A stretch of 12,674 nt of DNA, taken from Stephanodiscus triporus (taxonomy: Eukaryota > Bacillariophyta > Thalassiosirophyceae > Thalassiosirales > Thalassiosiraceae). Under the pieces are notes generated by a model, which was given only the letters and a program-made list of their open reading frames with translations, was not told the origin of the DNA and searched no databases. A program made the translations under genes and the position numbers. The stretch covers positions 1 to 12,674 of the forward strand of contig JALLAZ010001116.1 in the NCBI GenBank assembly GCA_036939755.1, read 5' to 3'. Each line of letters opens with the position of its first letter. Position 1 is the stretch's first letter. Below are positions 1 to 8,868 of the stretch, piece after piece.

Positions 1-321
1 ATTGGAAGCAAAAAATAATTCCAATAAATAACCAATATATTTTTCCTGAGGTCAGTAGCAGCCCTCCGAAGGCAAGAATGAGGGGCAAACATCAATCAAC
101 ATAATGGTAGAAGCTTAACTGCAGGTAATCTTGTGAGGGGGGGTGCCGCGGCTGCAGTAGGCAAGACTGAATTTTTGGTGGAAATTGACATGGTGGGCTC
201 TTGTTATTTTGACCCAGAAAAAGGATTGGAGGCGGTTTAACTTTAGCTTTTACCACCAAATTTTAATTTCTACGTAGATAATCCGCCATTTTATTTTTAT
301 GTCTGGACTCGGTCCTGACTA

Positions 322-347
322 CCTACGTACCTGGTAAGTTACGTAGG
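322..347. repeat. Inverted repeat CCTACGTA / TACGTAGG
   Basis: CCTACGTA at 322-329 is matched by TACGTAGG at 340-347 across a 10-base spacer. The stem can continue outward with CCTG at 314-317 and CAGG at 348-351 if a four-base bulge is allowed on the left arm. No adjacent gene explains it; it may be chance or a remnant of a mobile-element end. Confidence 0.4.
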
Positions 348-1503
348 CAGGATCTGGGTTCATATTCAAGATTGAGTGGTTCCGACCTTTAATTCCGTTT
401 TTTGGACTGCAGATCTTGCATTTTGCGGTCCATTCTTGATCCATAAATTTATCATAAGAATTAGTACTTTTTAGGGTTAGGGTCTCAGAGAGGCATTTTT
501 CAGAGATACGGGAGCAGCGCTTGCCCTGCAATTGATGAGAGGTGGAGGACAAGACAGTGTGGCGGCGGCGGCAGAGCACGACGATGGACTGCCTCACGTC
601 AGACGCTGGCCTGATGAAGGTGATGGTGTGGCTCATGGCACCGGTGGCCCCATCTCATGTCGTAGGAGCCGTGGGAGGCCTCCGGATTCTTTGAACGCCT
701 GGTGGGCGAGCGCGTCTGCGTTGGCAGGGCGGGTGCTGGTGGTAGCAGTCCCGGCATATCATTGGCGCACATGGATGCCCTCCCCGCGGACAATGAGGAG
801 AGGGACACATACCTCCGATGGGCGCTTGTGGAGGCCAATGTACTCCTGATGATGAATGTGAAGTCGATCGATTTGAACTCGGGGGCGCTTGCCGGGGGAC
901 TGCGTTGCCATTCTCGAGGGATTTTGAGGAAGTGCGGCAAAATGGAACAAAACAAAACAAGTTGGGTCGTTGAGGAGGGAGGGGGGGGGCTGTCCCTCCT
1001 GCCGAATCAAAATGAGGCCTTGCCTTGGTGGAAAGGCGCAATTCCTTCCGTAAAAAGATAGGGCCGGGTTAAGAGAAATTATGTGCATTAGCAACTTGTT
1101 AGCTGTTAGCCAAACACCTGGTGTCATCAATATTTCGACGGCCGCCTTGGTTAGGGTGCACGTGTTCTCTAATTTTATTATTATTACTCTAATTCGCATC
1201 GGGGACTTGCGGATCTGCTATCTGCGGCCCAATTCTCTACAACCCCTTTTCTGAACTGGTCGGAGTCTTAGACCGTGGCCTCCTCTGACATCACAAGACA
1301 CACCAAGATTACAATGCCCAGCGGCTGAATGACATCATCAACACGGGATGATTGACCAACATAGCTGGGACAAACAGGGAGCATCTCATGGGTTTCTGTG
1401 TTTCAGAGCACGACGGATCTTCCCGACGCCCGCTAGATACAGGCGTCCATTGGGGTCCATCGTACTCTGCTCTCATCACAGGTGGGTGGTGCTCCTCCCT
1501 GAC

Positions 1504-1553
1504 CCCTGGGGATGACCAAGACTGGTCGATGGGGCGACACTTTGTCCCCAGGG
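1504..1553. repeat. Nested hairpin-forming inverted repeat
   Basis: The outer arms CCCTGGGGA (1504-1512) and TCCCCAGGG (1545-1553) are perfect 9-base complements. Inside them GACCA (1514-1518) and TGGTC (1523-1527) form a second perfect stem with a four-base AGAC loop. The two stems are separated by one base on the left and 17 on the right. No function can be assigned. Confidence 0.4.
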
Positions 1554-1674
1554 AGTCGGTTCGGGCTTGGGTTCGCATCTTGGGATACTAAACCCTTCAC
1601 TTTTTTTGGCACCACGAGCACTTGACTAGCTTCACACTTAGGTAGGATTAGATTAGGATTGGGATGTATCCAAT

Positions 1675-1686
1675 CATGACGTCATG
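1675..1686. promoter_or_regulatory. CRE-like palindrome upstream of the exonuclease gene
   Basis: CATGACGTCATG is a perfect 12-base palindrome with the bZIP core TGACGTCA at 1677-1684, about 122 bases upstream of the ATG at 1808. In diatoms TGACGT-type elements are known as CO2/cAMP-responsive sites bound by bZIP factors. The position suits a promoter element, but one 8-base core in 1.8 kb is weak evidence. Confidence 0.3.
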
Positions 1687-1770
1687 TGTCCGTCGAGGGG
1701 ACGACGAACCTCTACTAGGTCCATCCAGTCGCCAGACTTGAGATAGGAGTAGTACCCAAGAAAAAAAGCT

Positions 1771-1800
1771 TATGCTGTGGCTCAGCATAGATTGCACATG
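1771..1800 (+). other. Short upstream ORF overlapping a second out-of-frame ATG
   Basis: An ATG at 1771 opens a nine-codon frame (MLWLSIDCT) that stops with the TGA at 1798-1800. That TGA overlaps another ATG at 1798 (ATGA). The 1798 ATG is out of frame with the main start at 1808 and reads on to 2073, inside the first exon. If transcription begins upstream of 1771, ribosomes meet two unproductive starts before the main one, which could lower expression. If it begins after 1798, neither matters. Confidence 0.3.
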
Positions 1801-1807
1801 ATCAACG

Positions 1808-4433
1808 ATGAAAGTGGCGGAAGCGGCCATAGCGGCAGCCGCGGGACCGGGGGATCCCCCCCCACCCCTCATTGTCCCGCCGCCGCTCGCGGTCCTGCTG
1901 TGCTCGGCCATCATGGTGGCCATCGCGTTGGCCTCCGCCGTCATCGCGCGCCGCCATCGCAGGAGGGGGGAGAAGGGACGGCCGCCGCCGACGACGACTA
2001 CGACGACGACGACGACGACATCGAGGAGGGATTTCCCTCGGAGATCTGGCTGTGGCGGTGGCCGTCATCGTAGTCGTCGTCGTCGTCGTCGCGGTGATCT
2101 CGATCGCGATCGTCGTCCCGATCCCGCGCGCCCGTCGTCGTTTCGCGACCTCGTCTCGGCGACGGCGCGATATTATCTGTCGCTCGCGATCTCGTCCGCG
2201 ACGACTTCTCTTAAAAAGTCGTCGCCCGATCGCCCCCTCGATCGACGTCCTGGTGGTGGTCGCAGTCGCAGTCGCATTCGGCCGTCATCGTCCTCGACGT
2301 CGACGTCGACTTCCACCTCGGGCGACGACGACCGCCGCGTCGAAACGATCGTGGTCGGCCTCGACTGCGAGATGGTCGGCGGCGGCCGGGGCGGCAGGAT
2401 CAGCATGCTCGCGCGGTGCTCCGTTGTCACCCTGGACCGCGTCCCGGGCGCAGGACACGCCGCCGGTGGCGAAAACGACGTCGGCGACGAAAATGACGAC
2501 TTCGACGACGCCTCGACCGGCCGACGACGACGACGAACGCGGCGCGGGATGGGGAGGTCGACGACGTGCGGGGATCGTCTCGGCGAGGGCCTGGTCGTGC
2601 TGTACGACAGCTACGTCGTGCCGAAGGGGAGGGTGACCGACTATCGCACCGAGTGGTCGGGTATCACTAAGGACACGTACGTCAACGCTCGGCGACGACT
2701 ACGACGGCGACGGGACGACGATGACGACGACGACGACGGCGGTCCGTCGTCGTCGTCGTCCCCCGCCGTCGTGTCGTTCGAACAATGTCGGGACGAGGTG
2801 AGGCGAATCCTCGCACCCGTCGGCGGTAGGAGGGTCGTAGTTGTCGGGGTGAGTGTCGTGCGCGATCGATCGGGCGTCGCTACCCTTTTCCCCTCGCCGT
2901 CTCGCGTCTTTTTCGATCCCGCCATCCCTCGCTCTCAAACGACACCGACCCCCGACCCCCCCACTACTATCTCCTCTCCTCCCTTAGCACGCCCTGGAGA
3001 ATGATTTCGAGGCCCTGGAAATTGACGTGAGTAATATACAACATCATGTGCGCGTCCTTTTTCTTCTTTAGCCGACCCGACGAGCGTTCGGCGAAAGACG
3101 AATAAAAGATTGACCCGCGTCGCATTCGTTCGCTTGTTCGTTCGTTCGTTCGTTCGTTCGTTTCGTTCATTCGTTTCGAACCTACCACGCAAACACACAC
3201 ACACCTCCTCAGCATCCCCGGTCGCTCACGCGCGACACGGCGTTCTACGGCCCGTACATGAGGGAATCGGGTAGGAGGAGGTACCCGAGGAAATTGTCGG
3301 CGCTTACGAGCGACGAGCTGGGCATAGACATTCAACAACAAAGGCGGGGGTCGTCGCGAACTTCATCGTCCGCGGAGGAGGGGGACGCCTTCCCAACGGA
3401 CGACGTCGTTGTTGGCCATTCCAGCGTCGAGGATGCCGCCGCGGCGCTCCGCCTATACTGGCACAGGAGCGTGGAATGGGAGCGATCATTGGGACATCCA
3501 CTCCTTGGAAGCAAATGGTCGTCCCGACGTCGAGCGCCCCTAAGAATGTTTCTCGATGGGTGCAACCTCCCGATAGGGTGTCGGGGTGTAAATCTCGACG
3601 ACGGCGGCGTCGTGCGTGTCATCGGCGACGGCGGAGTAATGACGATACCCCCCGAGGACTTTCGTCTGACTTCCAGGGCGCGACGCGGCGACGGTCGTTC
3701 GTCGTCATACGTTGCCGCCGTCAACTGGGTGCCGATCTTCCTGTCGGCGCTTTCGCCTCCACGACCCGCCCTGGGGGGGGTAACTGTTGTGTTCGACGGC
3801 GCGAAGTACGCGGGGGCGCGCAAGGGCGGAATTTGCGGCGCGGGCGCGAGGTTCCGCCTAGGCCCGTCGTCGTCGTCGTCATCGGGCACGTCCGACCTCG
3901 GCGGGGGCAGCGGCCCGACGATCGAGGTTGAGATTACCGGGTACGGGGAATCCGCCGATGACTTTCTGGTCCGCGCCGTGTCTCGCGGCGAGGACGTCTG
4001 GGGGAGGGAAGGGGCCGGCGCTCCCGACTTCGTCGCGGCGCGTAGACCCGTGTCCCTCGATGAGGCGATCAGCATCCTCTCCGAAGGCGATGACGCCGAT
4101 GCCGACGCGCTGCCGTATTACGTGGTTATCAGGCGCAAGGCAGGGGGGACCAAAACCCACCGCAGGTTGTTCGACAAGCTCCATCTGCGGAGGCCGGACG
4201 AGGGCGCACTATGCCTGTCGTCACTGACGGCGGGACTTCGAAGGAGCAGCCTGAGGATCGCACGAGAGTTGCAACGGGAGAAGAGCATCGAGAGAGTGAT
4301 CGAGTGCGAACGGAGGGATAGAGACGAATTGCGCTACGTGGTCATTACGGACGACGTCTACCTCACCGACAGATTGGTGAGGGGAAACGGGACGTTGGTA
4401 CTGAGCTACATACAGTTAACAAACATGTGGTAG
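1808..4433 (+). CDS. DEDDh 3'-5' RNA exonuclease (REXO4/ISG20-like) fused to a PIN/NYN-like nuclease domain
   Basis: Predicted 766-residue protein from three exons: 1808-2848, 2988-3026 and 3213-4433 (introns GTGAGT...TTAG and GTGAGT...CTCAG, both phase 0). Residues about 26-47 form a hydrophobic segment followed by RRHRRR. A basic, low-complexity linker follows (poly-Thr, Arg-rich, Ser/Thr-rich). The exonuclease domain spans about 180-445: Exo I GLDCEMVG (D186, E188), the family VTDYRTEWSGIT motif, Exo II GHALENDF (D353, across the first splice junction) and Exo III GHSSVEDA (H429, D434). All DEDDh residues are present. Residues about 470-765 resemble PIN/NYN domains of the YacP type, with acidic residues at D475 (FLDGCN), D555 (VVFDGA), D609 (ESADDF) and D740 (VVITDD). 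REXO4 proteins process rRNA; the C-terminal domain suggests an added endonuclease. Ser and Asp runs interrupt both domains. The start is the first ATG in frame; the next in-frame ATG is at 1913. Confidence 0.85.
1987..2095. repeat. Opposed (GAC)n and (GTC)n trinucleotide runs in exon 1
   Basis: A GAC/ACG run at about 1988-2021 is followed some 45 bases later by a complementary TCG/GTC run at about 2068-2094. The runs encode the poly-Thr and poly-Arg parts of the exonuclease N-terminal linker and could pair in the transcript or in single-stranded DNA. Confidence 0.6.
2713..2763. repeat. Trinucleotide-repeat hairpin inside the exonuclease domain
   Basis: GGGACGACGATGACGACGAC and continuing GAC units (2713-2738) are followed, after a short GC-rich loop, by GTC units ending in CCC (2744-2763). 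This is a near-perfect inverted repeat built from one trinucleotide. It encodes an Asp run, then Gly-Gly-Pro, then a Ser run: an insertion between the TKDTYVNA and VSFEQCRDEV segments of the exonuclease fold, in a position that looks like a surface loop. Confidence 0.65.
3125..3178. repeat. (CGTT)n microsatellite in intron 2 of the exonuclease gene
   Basis: An imperfect TTCG/CGTT tetranucleotide run fills 3125-3178 within the 3027-3212 intron. A short CA run (about 3190-3204) follows just before the CTCAG acceptor. A tandem repeat this long inside a 186-bp intron is expected to vary in length between strains. Confidence 0.75.
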
Positions 4434-4471
4434 TTGTAGTTGGCGATGAATTCGTCTTGAAAGTAAATTTA
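4434..4471. other. 38-bp space between two convergent genes
   Basis: Only 38 bp separate the TAG ending the exonuclease gene on the + strand from the stop codon of the - strand gene at 4472. The 3' untranslated regions and cleavage sites of the two genes must overlap or run into each other's coding sequence. No classical AATAAA signal is visible in the gap. Confidence 0.7.
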
Positions 4472-7151
4472 TCATCCGTAAATCAACTCGATCGGTGAGT
4501 TCCGGCTTGTAATCCTCCTTACTGGAATTGCATTACGTACAGCTCGATTCGTAATCACATCACAGTATGGATAGAGAGATGACATTGATATATCCTTCGG
4601 TTGCTTGCTTTCCTTGAAGATGTACCTCCGTTCGACGTAGTTTCTCCAAAGTTCAACGTTATAATCATCCCTAATATCTTCATCGACGTTACACTCGTGA
4701 GTTCCGCAATTCCAATTGGCGAGGTGCTGACCGATCTCGCTACTATCGAGACAGAACACTCCCACACGGCATTGCTTCGTGCGCCAGTTCAACGCTAATG
4801 AGTTGCACCATCGTTTCATGGATGGTGTGTCATTGCACGACGGATGCTGTACCCATTGAAGTTCGCTGTACGATTGATCAAACAGATTCACTTCGACGAA
4901 AACCCCTAATGCCAATGGGACCTTTTTCGTGGATTCTGTCATCATCTTCTCCTTGTTAGAGAATGTCACGACGAGCACGACTTTGAGTGTGTTCGGCGAC
5001 GCGCTGATGAGATTGTAGAAAAACTCAGGCATGAAAAACACCCTCTCATTGTGATATGGACTAAGTTTGAACAGAGACGATTGCCTCCGACAAATTATCT
5101 CACTGAGTAATGCATCGACGTGCAAGTACACTTCGAATGCTATATTCAAGCATTCCGAAGGCTCCACGTAACTCTCATCAAGGGCACGATATCCTGTCAA
5201 CGAATCTGTCAGGCACTCCTGCCAGATATACCCTTCAGACGGTGTAACGATATCACTTCGTGTCGGTCGAATCGTTTTAAGGGCATTCCTGAACAAGGAG
5301 TTGCTTGCTTCATTAGCACACACCACTTCGCTCTCTTCAATGTTATCAGCTATCGTTATCCAGGTTATCCGAAAGCCATCGTCTTCGTCGTTGAACAGCA
5401 CGTAAGCTGAAAGGGCACGACGAAGATATTGGCACAGATATAAGTCTTCCTTCAAATCCTTTCTCTTCATTTTTTTTGTCCTGGTTGGAATAACGGTAGT
5501 TGGCCACAACGCATTTCGTATTGTGAATGATTCCCGACCTCCGATCCTTACGTTGTTCAATCGAAGCGATTTTGTCATCCTAGACGCATCAAAATCAACG
5601 GCTCCCCTCCTAGGCATTCCGAAAATAACAATCGTGCCTAGCATATCTTCATCCTATATATTGAGGACAAGGAAGGTAAATAGGAGCACCGCATCCGAAA
5701 AATATTCGTGGAATCAGAACACGCATACCTGCACTGCGGGCGATTCCGAGAAAGTCGAAGAACTGCTATTTGCTGTAGAATGGTGAATGAAGGCAACACC
5801 AAACGATCCACTGTCACCGAGAAGTATCTGAATTGGCATTTCCGTGGTCGGAGACGCGCCTTCATTATGGCCCATGAATGCTGGGGCGGGAAAGGTTCTA
5901 TCCGCAATTGAGCGAAGGGACTGACAAAAATAATACGCCAAACAAAAGGAAATCAAAAACTCACCTATCCAGCAAAGGAACTGTATGAATAAGAGGTGAA
6001 GCAATTTGAGTTGTCTTGACGGTATGATTATGATTCTGTATTTGCTGCAATCGAGCTGGGCTTGGAACTCCTGCAGTAAAAAGACATTGGCATTAATTGG
6101 GTCCATAAATCGAAATGAAGTAAATCGATGAAAGTCAGGCTTACCGTAGAATTTGATTGAGAGGTGCGGACACCTAGAATCGGCGTCGCCACTGCCAACC
6201 CCTATCAAATATCCACCCCAACGATCTATGGCAAGAATTCTGGTCAAACATAATAATAATAGGAACGTAGGACAATGTGCCGTTGGACAAATGGTCATTA
6301 TTAGGCTGGACTTTTCAGTCATGAACAAAAATTTGAGCAAGCAAAAAGACACATCTAAGCATATGATACTCCCACCCAACCAGACGAACAAGCGATGTAT
6401 TCACTTACGCATCCGAAAGTGGAGTCTTCAGTTTGGAGAATGGAATCCTCCGACGTGTGTACGGTCTCCAAGCTTGTAAATGCAATTGAATATTGCCGTT
6501 GTGGCTCATGGTAGTAGTATTCTCAGCACAACATGACGTTGTTTTGTCATCACTGCTGAGTGATATTTGGTAATTGTTGTGCACTCCTATTCTATAGTAA
6601 GTGGGCGAGGAGTATTGCAATGCGTTCCACTGAGAAATATTAAACGCTGCGTTCGTCGCTGAATGATGGGTCGTGGAATACCCTTCATCGTCTTTGTCAT
6701 TGTCTCCTCCATTGTCAGTTTTGAGAATTTGAGAAATCCACTGAGATAGCGATGCCGACTTTGCATCATATCTATCGGAAATGCGTCGTGGATGTCGTCG
6801 CACGAAACCGACTTCTCGGCGATGGAGAAGAACTGGTAGAGACCTCGAAATGCTTTCGCTCGCCACCTTCGTCGTCGTCTCGTTCTCAACTGATTCAGAT
6901 GTCTTTGTTGATGAAAGAATCTTGGATTCGCCATGGATACGCCTTTGCCTTTTCCCCATATTTATACTCGCTGGACCCCAGCCATTCAGGTATGCATCAA
7001 CCTCGTTCTCCAACTCGGCGTCCTGTCGTTTGACAACGTCGGTGGACGGACTGCGACTACTAGAGGAGGCACTGCGATGCTGCTTGGTCTGATCACTCGT
7101 GCGTCGCCTACGCCGACTGTGCGCGGTCGGCATGGCATCGCAGTTATCCAT
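4472..7151 (-). CDS. Hypothetical protein, five exons, 764 residues
   Basis: Exons on the - strand are 7151-6409, 6239-6145, 6070-5965, 5897-5729 and 5653-4472. The four introns (169, 74, 67 and 75 bp) are GT-AG and their phases (2, 1, 2, 0) join one open frame. I do not recognise the family. The first ~130 residues are Ser/Arg-rich and look disordered, with basic clusters (SRRRRRTSDQTK, GKRQRRIHG) that could be nuclear-localisation signals. Residues about 248-400 carry strand-turn patterns like a WD/beta-propeller (LAIDRWGGYLIGVGSGD, LSIKFYG, IQILLGDSGSFGVAFIHH, MLGTIVIFGMP). The rest alternates hydrophobic strands and polar loops, with several Cys and Trp residues near the end (VGVFCLDSSE, ANWNCGTHEC). 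There is no signal peptide or membrane segment. A propeller-type scaffold is only a guess. Splicing makes sense of four separate open frames; the weakest choice is the 5898 acceptor. Confidence 0.7.
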
Positions 7152-7462
7152 TGGAGTGAACTGACCGTTTGGACTTGTGGAGAAGACGCCAGTTTAGTGA
7201 CTCTAAGGTAGAAGGACGATAAAAGGAGATATGTATTGTAGGATAAATTGATCGTAACAACTACCATACTCTACCAACTCTACTAAGTAGATCTCTAATA
7301 ACTAATAACGATCTTTTTCTCCCTCTCGCTCGCCGGGCCCTGAAGTGGGCTGACTGACATAATTACACTCATAACTAATAAAGGTTGGTGAACATCGGCC
7401 GCATAACTCACTATTCTATCAGCAAACTGAACATTATTATCATCTTTAGTACCCCCCAATAA
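7152..7462. other. Intergenic region between two co-oriented genes
   Basis: This AT-leaning stretch holds the presumed promoter and 5' leader of the 4472-7151 gene and the 3' end of the plastid-protein gene that stops at 7463. A TAACTAATAA motif occurs twice (around 7300 and 7372). I see no RNA gene, conserved motif or further exon. Confidence 0.5.
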
Positions 7463-8603
7463 CTAAAACAACTCATCTTCTTCCATGAATCCTGATTTCT
7501 TTTTTTGCATTTTTGGCAACCAAGGGATTTGTACCAATGTTACGTGCCCAAAAATCTTTGCGCTGGACGGCATTTCCCCCTTACTCCCGAATGCAGCAAT
7601 GGTCACCACTCCTGGATTGTCCTCCAACTCCAAAACCAAAAACTTTCTTTCAGCGAAATTTGTCCTTGCTCTATCGCACAAAACTACCAAATCTACAGGT
7701 TCGGTCAATGCCGGGGGGAGTTGTACTCCCAATGAAATATGGTCGGCAATGATGACAACCGGGTCTTCAGTTTCGTAGACTGAGGTCATGCCGGGAAGTG
7801 CGACCGTGCCCATCTGGGGTCCGTTGGGGTCAGAGAAATCATAGTTCCATTGCCCTAATATCGCCGAGGGTTCGGAGGAGAGGGCAAGGTAGGTCTCAAT
7901 ATCCACCCCGGGGTACGCACCAGCAATCTGAAGTGTTTTGGATGAAGTGTGATGCGAAAGATTAAGACCCCATTAGCCAAACTCAAATTGGATGTGCCTT
8001 TTCTCATATCCCTCTTCGTTAGCAGTGTACCCGAGAGCAAATGAAGACGAAGCCATCATATAAATCCCTTATCGTAATACTCAACACATAAGATTCAGAT
8101 CGTCATCTAATTGTTTTTGTACGATTGTTAATCATTGGCTTCACAAATCTGTTTCAATTCTTTGGAGCACTTGACCGAAGAACAAGCTGCTTCAAAAAAT
8201 CATCAACACAAAACGACAACAGCAACACAATTTTCTCGTCATCTGTTGGATTCCACTTACAAAAATAAATTTGACTTCTACTGACGACGAGTCGGACAAT
8301 TGAATTCTTCTCGCCATCAGAAAAATATGAATACCCCCCTTACACAAAACAGCATGACACAAGACGCACCTGAACAATTCGTGGAGCGATATAATCTTCG
8401 TCGTTTTGCAATAGTGGCAGGAAGCACGACGACTGACCATGTAAGTTTCCAACAGCGGCATTCATTGCCGTCGCCGAGGTCTGTAGTAATGATGATCGCG
8501 AAGTTGTCAGCGATGCAGTAGTGCTTCTATCGCCTGTTGTAAAAGCATGGCAGCTCGGCAGTGCAAGGGCTGATGTGATGATTATAATTTGTGTCAACGT
8601 CAT
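7463..8603 (-). CDS. Plastid-targeted protein of unknown function
   Basis: Two exons, 8603-8370 and 7927-7463, are joined by a 442-bp GTGCGT...TTCAG intron in phase 0 and encode 232 residues. Residues 1-20 (MTLTQIIIITSALALPSCHA) are a signal peptide, and cleavage would expose FTTG. A Phe at +1 followed by a Ser/Thr-rich, acid-poor stretch (about 21-60) is the bipartite presequence diatoms use to pass nuclear-encoded proteins through four plastid membranes. The mature part (about 65-232) is compact and mostly strand-rich, with DYIAPRIVQ/IAGAYPG across the splice junction, YDFSDPNGPQMGTVALPG, DPVVIIADHISLGV, EPVDLVVLCDRARTNF and an acidic end (SGFMEEDELF). It has no membrane span and no family I can name; it is probably a soluble stromal protein. 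An in-frame GTG lies further upstream, but the ATG at 8603 gives the clean signal peptide. Confidence 0.8.
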
Positions 8604-8868
8604 ATTGATGGTTGCTGCGACGAGCACGAAGATCGCGAGGCTGTTTAGATAGACCTTCGTTGAGGTTGCAAAGGCTTTTGCTCTTTCTCTCTCGAGTAAA
8701 GGAGATGTTATTTACATGCACGTCAATGAAGTTTTACTCGGGTTCAGAGGTGTGAGAGATGGGTGGTCGGTGGGTGTAGCAAGCTTGGTGGTGTCCCTTT
8801 ATTATTTTGTGTTCGTCAGAGTGCGTCACCTAACCCGGGAATTGGGAGTCTCTAGTACAAGGACTTCC
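8604..8868. other. Upstream region of the plastid-protein gene
   Basis: This stretch should contain the promoter and 5' leader of the plastid-protein gene (- strand, ATG at 8603). The short open frames crossing it on both strands have no recognisable features. A purine-rich stretch with GAGAGAAAGAGC on the - strand lies around 8680-8697. Confidence 0.4.

Larger units (their letters stand above)
1..1797. other. Intergenic region with no supportable gene
   Basis: No open frame here has a recognisable domain, a convincing start and splice sites, or a base composition that sets it apart. Several frames of 60-146 codons overlap on both strands between about 320 and 1620, as expected for moderately GC-rich non-coding DNA. 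A stretch on the + strand around 770-870 reads like coding sequence (HMDALPADNEERDTYLRWAL and onward), but an in-frame stop lies upstream at 663-665 and no homologue comes to mind, so it may be a decayed exon. The last ~120 bases before 1808 should include the promoter and 5' leader of the exonuclease gene. Confidence 0.5.

Noticed and set aside
599..1199. Three overlapping - strand frames and one + strand frame of 118-146 codons
   Set aside because: They overlap each other, differ in frame, begin partly at non-ATG codons and have no recognisable features, so none can be preferred.
1802..2636. Several long open frames on both strands over the first nuclease exon
   Set aside because: They exist because the (GAC)n/(GTC)n DNA is stop-poor in every frame. 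Only the 1808 frame carries the conserved exonuclease motifs and joins correctly to exons 2 and 3.
3332..4075. 247-codon open frame on the - strand opposite exon 3
   Set aside because: It is a shadow of the NYN-domain exon in GC-rich DNA: mostly Pro/Arg/Ser, with no domain and no splice or start context.
5898..5964. Upstream TTTTTGTCAG acceptor for exon 4 of the 764-residue gene
   Set aside because: It gives another open frame through exon 4 that meets a stop five codons into exon 5, whereas the GGATAG acceptor at 5898 continues to the end.
4472..7151. Assignment of the 764-residue protein to DET1 or another DDB1-associated propeller
   Set aside because: The strand patterns are suggestive, but the characteristic segments I know from DET1 and DCAF proteins do not line up, so it is left as unrecognised.
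8192..8461. 89-codon - strand frame across the plastid-gene intron
   Set aside because: It overlaps the presequence exon in another frame and the intron, has no features, and would break the clean splice of the real gene.
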